NCBI GenBank assembly: GCA_035703755.1
Contig: DASSXP010000299.1
Location: 1 to 5,782, forward strand
Length of the DNA stretch: 5,782 nucleotides
Origin: DASSBG01 sp035703755
GTDB lineage: Bacteria > Pseudomonadota > Gammaproteobacteria > Xanthomonadales > Rhodanobacteraceae
Direction: 5' to 3'
Shown one piece after another: positions 1-5,782 of the stretch. The position numbers and the translations under genes are program-made. Below the pieces are notes generated by a model that saw only the letters and a program-made list of their open reading frames with translations, was not told the origin of the DNA and did not search any database. Every line of letters begins with the position of its first letter. The first letter of the stretch is position 1.

Positions 1-1985
1 AAGCCATCGGCGAACAGGATGTCATGGTCCTGGATCAGTTCGAACAAGGTCTTGCCGAGACTGGTGGCGTCGGCATTGCTTTGCCACGCCATGTCACCGG
101 CATAGGCAGGTGCCACCTGGGTTGGAACCCGCACATATTCAGGCCCCTGCCCGGCCACATTGCGATCACCAACCCGAAACTCATGCCCGCCGTCATGCAC
201 GTAGTGTATGGGCTGCCAATCCACAGCAGCCGTCGCCATGCGCGCACGCCGCAACACCTGCTTGTCCGCAGAGAACGGTGGTTCACGCCAGGAAAACACG
301 CCATCCTGCAACCCCGTCAGCGCAATCAGTTGACGCGGTGCGATCAAGGCGAGGAAGTCGGACATTTCCACGTAGTCACGGATTTCCGCGTGCTGCCACT
401 GCCAGCAGTCGTGGTTGTCCTTCCATGCCATGACATTGAAATCCGGCGTGTACCCCGCCACCACGGCGGTGCTGACGCGCGTATCCAGCGCCGCCACCTG
501 CGCGGCAATTTCTCCGCCCATCGACAAGCCGGCCACCACCACCCAGCCGGATAGCGCATCGGGCTGCGACAGCAAATAGTCGAGTGCCCGCATGGCATCC
601 CAGGTGCGCTCGCCATCCTGTTCCCAATCACTATCCATGCCGGGCGCGGCAATCGCTGGATGCGCGACATTGCCGTGCGCCGGATCGTCCCCGCCACTAC
701 GGTGCGACACGTCGATTGCCAGGGTGAGGTAGCCGCGCCGTGCAAACGCATCGCCGTACCAGTACCCGCTGAACGGTGCCATCGTCGACCATGCGCTTCC
801 ACCGTGGCCATTGAGTATCAGCGCGACCGGATGCGGGCCCGCCGAGTCAGGAATGGCCAGGTAACCGTGGCTGATGCGGTGCAACGGCTCGCCGCCATCG
901 ACACCAGGCAAACTGTAATCGAATTCCAGCTCACGCAGACGGTAGTTCTGTGGCCACGCAGCCGGATCGTCGTCACGGCTCGCGACCATGCCGCCCGGCG
1001 CCAACGGGGCCATATCGTCCTGCAACACGGTGACCGTGGTAACCAGCGGCAATGGGTCGCCGGCCATCATCAGACGCTCCACTTGTGCCCGCGTACGCGC
1101 CTGCCAGACAGCCAGCCCCTGATCCGGCGGGGTCAGCCCGGCACCCAGCACCTGTGCCCGATGCCCCGACCACGGCATGGTCCCGGCAACACCATCCTGA
1201 GTAAATGTGCCGCTGATGGACGTACCCGACACCACGCCCTGGAAATCCTGACGGAATGCGCCAGCCTGACGAGCGAACGCCAGCGTTTCACCGTTCCAAT
1301 GGGAAACATCGACATCGTATTCCAGCTCTTCACATTCCGCGCCGTAAAGCCCCGCCACATCGTTCGACCAACGCACGTAGAACTGGCTGTATTGGGTCTG
1401 CTGCTGACAGGTGGCCATGACATTGGGGTCGGTGTTGGCGTACACCTTGAACTGACCGATGTAACGCCCGGGCGCTACCGGATCGCGGTCGATTCTGAGA
1501 CGAGCCAAAAAACCACCGTTCACCACCATGTCGTAGGTGCGCGGCACGATGTCGTTGTCCAAAACCGTTTCATTCCAACCCGTGACATGCCGCGAATAGG
1601 CAAGCTCGGACGGCATCCCGGCCAGCACTGCCGTCTCGGCCATCCGACCACTGAACACTCCGGCTGTGGCGACGCCCTTGTACCACCGCCAACCATCCGC
1701 CCGCTCTGCGCGAAAACGCAAGACACCCGACGACGCAGTCCATTCGAGCATGCTCGCGACAGTTGTCGTTTCACCATCCAGGATGGTGCCGATCAACTCT
1801 CCACCATTCTCGCCGACCACCAACGTGAAATGCCGCTGGCCTTCGCGCATTTGCCACAGCCCGAGCGGCGAACTGGCCGTGGCCGCAGTGGCTGTGGCCG
1901 GCAAGATGACCGCCATCATCAGCAAACAAAGACCAGCCCGCGAACCCCGACTCCAACGCAGAAGTACCATGCGACCGAGCATCAT
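1..1985 (-). CDS. Secreted alpha/beta-hydrolase (acetyl-xylan-esterase/dienelactone-hydrolase-like), 3' end cut by the window
   Basis: Seen: one minus-strand frame is open to the left edge, giving 661 residues without a stop. Numbered from ATG 1985, a basic start (R10, R13, R16) and a hydrophobic stretch (residues 17-30) end in ATATAA, a likely signal peptide cut near residues 34-35, so the enzyme should be exported. Residues about 40-290 are beta-rich and seem to hold two related modules, ending around FSGRMAE (F111) and ISGTFTQDG (F261). The hydrolase domain starts near residue 365: oxyanion-type NGHGG (393-396), nucleophile elbow GLSMGG (Ser488), probable acid Asp561 in LQDGVF and base His601 in HDGGHEF. 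Family knowledge: these mark serine esterases such as acetyl-xylan esterases and Abhydrolase_7-like proteins. The substrate is unknown; an acylated carbohydrate is inferred. The start is uncertain: ATGs at 1985, 1982 and 1970 share the frame, none has a good Shine-Dalgarno site, and 1970 gives a more typical signal peptide. The C-terminus lies outside the window. Confidence 0.88.
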   Translation of the reverse strand, partial: MMLGRMVLLRWSRGSRAGLCLLMMAVILPATATAATASSPLGLWQMREGQRHFTLVVGENGGELIGTILDGETTTVASMLEWTASSGVLRFRAERADGWRWYKGVATAGVFSGRMAETAVLAGMPSELAYSRHVTGWNETVLDNDIVPRTYDMVVNGGFLARLRIDRDPVAPGRYIGQFKVYANTDPNVMATCQQQTQYSQFYVRWSNDVAGLYGAECEELEYDVDVSHWNGETLAFARQAGAFRQDFQGVVSGTSISGTFTQDGVAGTMPWSGHRAQVLGAGLTPPDQGLAVWQARTRAQVERLMMAGDPLPLVTTVTVLQDDMAPLAPGGMVASRDDDPAAWPQNYRLRELEFDYSLPGVDGGEPLHRISHGYLAIPDSAGPHPVALILNGHGGSAWSTMAPFSGYWYGDAFARRGYLTLAIDVSHRSGGDDPAHGNVAHPAIAAPGMDSDWEQDGERTWDAMRALDYLLSQPDALSGWVVVAGLSMGGEIAAQVAALDTRVSTAVVAGYTPDFNVMAWKDNHDCWQWQHAEIRDYVEMSDFLALIAPRQLIALTGLQDGVFSWREPPFSADKQVLRRARMATAAVDWQPIHYVHDGGHEFRVGDRNVAGQGPEYVRVPTQVAPAYAGDMAWQSNADATSLGKTLFELIQDHDILFADG

Positions 1986-2164
1986 CAACAATCTTGCCAA
2001 ACCCAAACATCCCAACCGAAATACACGACGTACCGGCACCGGCGTGGCGACAAGTTCACCACGCAACAGCACCTGGGCCAGCGTGCGCAAGAGGCGGCAA
2101 CATGGGCGCAGACAGGTGATAAAGCCGCGCACCCGCTGCGACGCCTGCCTGCTAGAATCCCGCG
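1986..2164. other. Divergent intergenic region between esterase and sulfotransferase genes
   Basis: This 179-base stretch separates two genes transcribed away from each other, so it should carry both promoters. A rightward extended -10 box is clear at 2150-2158. I could not find a consensus leftward promoter for the esterase. The esterase frame stays open through this whole region and into the next gene, up to a minus-strand stop at 2328-2330, but it has no ATG upstream of 1985. The extension would also put a long segment before a signal peptide, so I treat it as non-coding. Confidence 0.6.
2150..2158 (+). promoter_or_regulatory. Extended -10 promoter (TGC-TAGAAT) for the sulfotransferase gene
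   Basis: TAGAAT (2153-2158) matches the sigma-70 -10 hexamer at five of six positions and is preceded by TG plus one base (2150-2152), the extended -10 signature. There is no recognisable -35 hexamer 16-18 bases upstream, which fits an extended -10 promoter. Only six bases separate the box from the ATG at 2165. Transcription would therefore be expected to begin at or very near the A of the start codon, giving a leaderless or nearly leaderless mRNA. Confidence 0.6.
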
Positions 2165-4351
2165 ATGCCCCCGTCCACCGTACCACGCCACGCCATCCTG
2201 ATCGCCGGCATGCATCGCAGCGGTACCTCGGCGCTGGCAAGGGTATTGAATCTGCTTGGTGCCAGCCTCGGCAGCGATCTGGCGCCGGCTTCGCCACGCA
2301 ACCCGCGCGGCTACTGGGAAGACCGGGTCATCAATGACTTGAACGCGGAGTGCCTGCGCTTGTTCGATCTGCGCTGGGACGATCCAGGTGAGTTACCCGC
2401 CAATTGGCTAGCCGATCCACGGCTGGGTGCTTGGTCGAACGCGCTGCTGGAACACCTGCGCGCCGCGTATGACCAGCCCCTGTTTCTGATCAAGGATCCG
2501 CGGCTTTGCCGGCTGTTGCCGATATGGCTTCGTGTGCTGCAACGGCTCGACGTCGTACCGCATGTGGTGCTGGCAATGCGCGATCCGGCGGAAGTGGCGG
2601 CTTCCCTCTCCCGGCGTGACTCCATCCCGCCGGTTGCCGCCAAGCAGTTGTGGTTGCGACACGTCCTGGATGCAGAGAAATCCAGCCGCCAGTTGAGCCG
2701 TGCCTTCACCACGTGCGACGCGTTGCTGTCCCGCTGGCAAGCCGTCGCCGAACATCTGCAGCGATCGCTTGGCATCGAATGGCCACGGCAACCATCAGCC
2801 GTCACCGCCGAGGTGGAGCGCTTCCTTGATGCCGGGCTGCGCCACCGTGCAGCCGGCATACCGCAAACCGCCACGCCAAGCCCAATCCACCGGCTGGCGA
2901 CTCGGGTTTACGACTATGGCTGCGTCGAGAGTCAAGGCGGGTCGGTTCCCGAAACCTGCTGGGACGACGCGCTGAACTCGTTGCGTGTGCACGTGGACAA
3001 CCACACCGAAGAGCCCGACCTGCCTGCAATGGGCGCGAATGGACAAACGACGTTCGGACTCGGCCTTTGGGAACCCGCGGAAACGCAATCGGAAGTGTTG
3101 CAGACGCGCCTGCATTATCGTTCCGCCGACGGATCAATGACGGAAATGCAGCACTGCGCGGCGGTGGTCGCTACCCATGACCAACCGATGCGGGCACACT
3201 TCACATTGCCGGCAGCCGCCACGATTGACTTCATCCGCTTCGACCCGGCCATGCGGCCTGGCCTGTTCCGAATCTTGCGCATCACGATCAACGGTCGGAC
3301 TTTGTGCGGCGCGGAACTCGTGCTTTCGGCCATCCATGAACGGCGCCTGCCCGATGAAGACGGCCAGCTGTTCGCCTTCGCCTGCGGCGACGACGATCCC
3401 TATGTCGAGTTCGACCTGCGCGCAGTTGCGGCAGCGCGTACCCGGCCGCTGCAGGTGGAAATCCTGTTCGAGTGCGATTCCCTTTTCAGCCGCATCGGGC
3501 GGACCCTGGCGCAACATCGCCAAGCGCTGGACACCCGGCTCGATGTTGCGCAAGCACACGCTGAATCGGTGAACTCGGGATTGCAACGCCTCGAAGAAGG
3601 GTACGCGGACTTGCATTCGCGCCTGGTTTCTCTTGGCGAGGCTGCGGCAACGGCCGCTGCTCACCAGCAAGATCGCGCCACCGGCGTTCTCCACGGCTCG
3701 GGCTGGATGGGTGCAACAAGCCCGATGGATGCGGCCCATGAACTTCTACAGCGGCGATCAGTGCGTATCCGCATCGAGGCCGAACAATGCCGCCTGCTTT
3801 CTGTCGCGCCGAGCCGCGCACCCTTGCTGTGGCGCCAGTCCGACCCATGCGCCCGGTTCCGGATCGCGCCAGCGGATAGTTCGCACCTGGCCGTTGGCTG
3901 GTATCTGCTCGAATCGGACCTGTCTTCCTGCCTTGGCCACCCGGTGGCAGCGCGTCTGGCTTTCACCCCCGCAGCAGCAAACGCCAACATGTGTTCGATG
4001 CCACCCATCGAGGGCGGCTCCTTTCTGTTGCACCTCCCGGAACCGGCCAGCCATCTGACCTTGTATCCCGGCCTGCCGCCAGCGGTCGAGTTCCAGCTGT
4101 CTGCGCCGAGGCTTTACGCTATCAGCAGGGTTCAGGCGCTGGCCCGGCTCGGCGTGCAGTCGATTCGCACCATGCGCCATGAGGGCCACGGCTGGCTGGC
4201 GGTCGGCGCGCACGTCATTCGCGCCATGGCCGGCAAAGGCTCCGCCTCGACACTGCTCGCCGTCTACGGCGCCCGCCTTGCTCGCACACACGGCGAAGAC
4301 GCGGACTCAACGCGACCAAACCACGGCACCGAGCCAACACCACCCGGCTGA
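2165..4351 (+). CDS. Sulfotransferase-domain protein with large C-terminal beta/helical region
   Basis: A 728-residue, probably cytoplasmic protein with no signal peptide or membrane span. Residues about 8-235 form a PAPS-dependent sulfotransferase domain. The 5'-phosphosulfate loop is GMHRSGTS (15-22), followed by NPRGYWED (46-53), IKDPRL (109-114) and the 3'-phosphate-binding segment RDPAEVAASL (139-148; R139 and S147 are the expected ligands). Family knowledge: such domains transfer sulfate from PAPS to hydroxyls of carbohydrates or small molecules. The remainder is less clear: a beta-rich module (about 249-435), a helical, possibly coiled segment (437-502), a second beta-rich module (533-650) and a basic helical tail (651-709) ending in a polar, proline-containing stretch. 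The second module and tail resemble the linker before glycosyltransferase domains in multidomain polysaccharide enzymes, but no glycosyltransferase follows. The start is fixed: an in-frame TAG at 2153-2155 closes the frame, and the next Met (16) lies inside the P-loop. There is no Shine-Dalgarno site. The acceptor is unknown. Confidence 0.88.
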   Translation: MPPSTVPRHAILIAGMHRSGTSALARVLNLLGASLGSDLAPASPRNPRGYWEDRVINDLNAECLRLFDLRWDDPGELPANWLADPRLGAWSNALLEHLRAAYDQPLFLIKDPRLCRLLPIWLRVLQRLDVVPHVVLAMRDPAEVAASLSRRDSIPPVAAKQLWLRHVLDAEKSSRQLSRAFTTCDALLSRWQAVAEHLQRSLGIEWPRQPSAVTAEVERFLDAGLRHRAAGIPQTATPSPIHRLATRVYDYGCVESQGGSVPETCWDDALNSLRVHVDNHTEEPDLPAMGANGQTTFGLGLWEPAETQSEVLQTRLHYRSADGSMTEMQHCAAVVATHDQPMRAHFTLPAAATIDFIRFDPAMRPGLFRILRITINGRTLCGAELVLSAIHERRLPDEDGQLFAFACGDDDPYVEFDLRAVAAARTRPLQVEILFECDSLFSRIGRTLAQHRQALDTRLDVAQAHAESVNSGLQRLEEGYADLHSRLVSLGEAAATAAAHQQDRATGVLHGSGWMGATSPMDAAHELLQRRSVRIRIEAEQCRLLSVAPSRAPLLWRQSDPCARFRIAPADSSHLAVGWYLLESDLSSCLGHPVAARLAFTPAAANANMCSMPPIEGGSFLLHLPEPASHLTLYPGLPPAVEFQLSAPRLYAISRVQALARLGVQSIRTMRHEGHGWLAVGAHVIRAMAGKGSASTLLAVYGARLARTHGEDADSTRPNHGTEPTPPG

Positions 4352-4392
4352 GGCCAGCGCAGCCCGCCCCCTTGCTAGCCAACACCACAAAC

Positions 4393-4396
4393 GGAG
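4393..4396 (+). promoter_or_regulatory. Ribosome binding site (GGAG) of the methyltransferase gene
   Basis: GGAG lies eight bases before ATG 4405. It decides the start: the same frame extends upstream to a TTG at 4372, but that codon has no comparable site and would add eleven residues of low-complexity character. It also contrasts with the neighbouring sulfotransferase gene, which has no such site. Confidence 0.65.
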
Positions 4397-4404
4397 CCCC
4401 TACG

Positions 4405-5268
4405 ATGTTTGCCTGGTTCGACGACAAGATTGCTTTTGAACGTGCCATCCAGGCCATGGAACCCTTTCGCGTCGCCGCGGAGAGGTGGATCGAATCCAAA
4501 CGGACCGTCGCTGGCTACTGCAACAACTGCCACCACATGACGGATTTTCAGGTCAACACAGGTGGCTTCTACGACAAGCATCCAAACCTGCGCGAGGCCA
4601 TGAAGTGCCCCGAATGCCAGCTCAGCAATCGCAACCGGCTCTTGCTGCAGGCCGTATTGACCAGCGAAATGGGAACCAACCCCAACGCGGAGGTCGCGCT
4701 GCTGGAACGGCTGTCGGCACTGTACTCCGCGCTGCATCATCACTTCCCGTTGCTGCAAGGGTCGGAGTATCTGGGCGACGACAAGATCGGCGGGCAAGTT
4801 TATGGCTGGCAATCCGCGCATGTGCGGCATGAGTCGTTCACGGCGCTGTCCTATCCATCCGCGCACTTCGATTTGCTGCTCCACGGCGACATACTCGAAC
4901 ACATCTACGAATACAAAAAAGCGTTGGCGGAAGCCGCCCGGGTCCTGCGTCCCGGTGGCGGCACCATGCTGTGCACGGTGCCCTTCTTCATGAGCCGTGA
5001 ACAGACCTTCGAGCTGGCCCGGCCGCTGGCGGACGGATCGGTACACCACCATGTGGAACCGGAGTACCACGGCGACGGGCTGCGCCCTGACGGCATCCTG
5101 ACCTGGTACCACTTTGGCTGGGATCTGCTTGATGCGGCACGAGAGGCCGGTTTCAGCCGGGCCGATTTCGGCATCGACTACGATCCGTTTCGCGGTTTCA
5201 CCAGCAATAACCACCCCAACAGCAGTTATGGCTTGATGTATCCCATGGTACTCAGGGCAGTGAGGTAG
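4405..5268 (+). CDS. Class I SAM-dependent methyltransferase with N-terminal zinc-ribbon-like CxxC pair
   Basis: A 287-residue soluble protein. Seen: C39-N-N-C42 and C68-P-E-C71, followed by SNRNR (74-78), look like a zinc-ribbon-type four-cysteine site. The methyltransferase fold follows: a first strand VALLE (97-101), a GSEYLG segment (119-124), then FDLLLHGDILEHI (155-167), which is the usual D-x-x-x-EH motif after strand 4, and the post-motif LRPGGG (181-186). The C-terminal part has EPEYHGDG and FGWDLLDAAREAGF, a pattern I recall from methyltransferases of the type 11 group in polysaccharide clusters. The glycine-rich SAM loop (GxGxG) after strand 1 is not present in classical form. The gene starts 53 bases after the sulfotransferase stop on the same strand, with no clear terminator between, so the two are probably co-transcribed. 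Likely role (inferred): methylation of a sugar or glycan intermediate. The substrate cannot be told from sequence. Confidence 0.87.
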   Translation: MFAWFDDKIAFERAIQAMEPFRVAAERWIESKRTVAGYCNNCHHMTDFQVNTGGFYDKHPNLREAMKCPECQLSNRNRLLLQAVLTSEMGTNPNAEVALLERLSALYSALHHHFPLLQGSEYLGDDKIGGQVYGWQSAHVRHESFTALSYPSAHFDLLLHGDILEHIYEYKKALAEAARVLRPGGGTMLCTVPFFMSREQTFELARPLADGSVHHHVEPEYHGDGLRPDGILTWYHFGWDLLDAAREAGFSRADFGIDYDPFRGFTSNNHPNSSYGLMYPMVLRAVR

Positions 5269-5274
5269 CTCCGC

Positions 5275-5350
5275 CACGCTGCCACGGCGCGCCACCCCGG
5301 CGCCCCTCGGCCAACGGGCGTTGTCTTGACATGGATGCCATGGCAGCGTG
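5275..5350. repeat. Imperfect inverted repeat downstream of the methyltransferase gene
   Basis: CACGCTGCCA at 5275-5284 is the exact reverse complement of TGGCAGCGTG at 5341-5350. After one mismatch the pairing continues inward with GGC (5286-5288) against GCC (5337-5339). The 46-base interior holds a smaller CGCCC...GGGCG hairpin (5301-5305 with 5316-5320). The right arm overlaps a ten-base palindrome TGCCATGGCA (5336-5345). The element starts six bases after the methyltransferase stop. It could fold in the 3' end of that mRNA, but no T-run follows, so it does not look like an intrinsic terminator. Confidence 0.6.
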
Positions 5351-5473
5351 TGCCGCTTGAAACTGGCCTGACCAGCGCCGGTGCCGTACTTGCCTCAAAA
5401 AATTGCCGGAACCTCCCCTGCCAAGCCGAGAACCTCGAAAAAGCCCCCCCATTTCGGTGTTCAACTGGGCCGA

Positions 5474-5560
5474 TCAGGGATCGAGATTGAACGCCAGAAG
5501 TGACCACAGTGCAATGCTGACGATAGCCCAAAGCAGGTAGCGCAACGATGCCCGGCGCAT
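5474..5560 (-). CDS. Possible 28-residue single-span membrane peptide (hypothetical)
   Basis: From ATG 5560 the frame encodes a short basic start (R2, R3, R7), a hydrophobic stretch from about L9 to F24 that could cross the membrane once, and an NLDP ending before TGA. A GGGGA sequence (minus strand, 5573-5569) sits eight bases before the ATG and could serve as a ribosome binding site. The positive-inside layout fits an inner-membrane peptide. I do not recognise a family. Alternatives are a chance frame, the C-terminal anchor of a larger minus-strand protein entering from the right edge (that frame is open), or the remnant N-terminus of a decayed membrane protein. Confidence 0.3.
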   Translation of the reverse strand: MRRASLRYLLWAIVSIALWSLLAFNLDP

Positions 5561-5782
5561 CAGATGAATCCCCACATTCACGCCCGCCGCGCGCGCAGGT
5601 GACCAACGTTTGGCCCGTGCGGCGGGCACAGGGCACCGGCGCAGGCATAACACAGATGCCCTGAGCAACTCCCAGCTTGCGCCGAAACGCCCCGACGGCC
5701 GCGGCAGGCACAACTGGCCCCCATGCCTACGCGCAAGCGCGCCATAACAACAGCGCTTCCGCTCACACTGGGCTCCACCCAG

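Larger units (their letters stand above)
5269..5782. other. Region without a convincing large gene
   Basis: No reading frame on either strand shows a recognisable domain. Besides the inverted repeat at 5275-5350, I see a TTGACA hexamer (5326-5331, plus) without a fitting -10 box. GAACCTC occurs twice, 21 bases apart (5409-5415, 5430-5436), and there is a run of seven C at 5444-5450. Hairpins can form at 5613-5627 (GCCCG/CGGGC) and 5630-5662 (AGGGCA/TGCCCT). The minus-strand frame that ends at 5474 stays open to the right edge, but its upstream part is rich in Arg, Cys and Ala as expected from non-coding GC-rich DNA. It could also be the tail of a gene beyond the edge. Confidence 0.5.

Noticed and set aside
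660..2201. A 513-codon open frame on the plus strand
   Set aside because: It is codon-aligned antisense to the esterase, whose minus-strand product has a signal peptide and catalytic motifs. The plus-strand translation has no recognisable domain and is rich in His, Arg, Thr and Pro, as expected from a mirrored GC-rich gene.
4346..4364. GGCTG/CAGCC hairpin between the sulfotransferase and methyltransferase genes as a terminator
   Set aside because: The stem is only five pairs with a nine-base loop and no T-run follows, so it does not argue against co-transcription.
4375..5295. A 306-codon minus-strand frame opposite the methyltransferase
   Set aside because: The plus-strand frame carries clear methyltransferase motifs and a ribosome binding site; the minus-strand product shows no domain and is the antisense shadow.
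5326..5354. TTGACA as a plus-strand promoter -35 box
   Set aside because: No acceptable -10 hexamer lies 16-18 bases downstream, and no plus-strand gene follows.
5436..5456. CGAAA...TTTCG stem around the C7 run as an intrinsic terminator
   Set aside because: The stem is short and AT-rich with an eleven-base loop; it lacks the GC-rich stem plus T-tract of a real terminator.
5226..5711. A 161-codon minus-strand frame at the right end
   Set aside because: It overlaps the end of the methyltransferase gene, has atypical composition and shows no domain or good start context.

Overview
The window is GC-rich DNA with the codon usage and short intergenic spacing of a proteobacterium. A TGC-TAGAAT extended -10 box lies almost against a start codon, and the protein families suggest a gammaproteobacterium of the Xanthomonadales type (Rhodanobacter, Dyella or Lysobacter relatives). 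That taxonomic guess is an inference; no rRNA, tRNA or taxon-specific marker is present. No mobile element, CRISPR array or RNA gene was recognised.

Layout. Positions 1-1985 (minus strand) hold most of a secreted two-part esterase: a signal peptide, a duplicated beta-rich region and an alpha/beta-hydrolase domain with a visible catalytic triad. The gene runs off the left edge. A divergent intergenic region (1986-2164) follows, with an extended -10 promoter reading rightwards. Positions 2165-4351 (plus) encode a 728-residue protein. It has an N-terminal PAPS-dependent sulfotransferase domain and a long C-terminal part made of two beta-rich modules, a helical segment and a basic helical tail. 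Positions 4405-5268 (plus) encode a class I SAM-dependent methyltransferase with an N-terminal CxxC...CxxC zinc-ribbon-like element. From 5269 to the right edge there is no convincing large gene. This stretch holds an imperfect inverted repeat just after the methyltransferase and a possible 28-residue single-span membrane peptide on the minus strand.

How the genes may work together. The sulfotransferase and methyltransferase genes point the same way with 53 bases between them and no convincing terminator, so they probably form one transcription unit. Both belong to families often found in surface polysaccharide (O-antigen, capsule or exopolysaccharide) clusters, where they would decorate a sugar chain with sulfate and methyl groups. 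The divergent secreted esterase could act on acylated carbohydrate, but a link to the other two genes is only a guess from proximity. The most unusual points are the GT-less architecture of the sulfotransferase fusion, the likely leaderless start of its mRNA, and the methyltransferase lacking a classical glycine-rich motif I.
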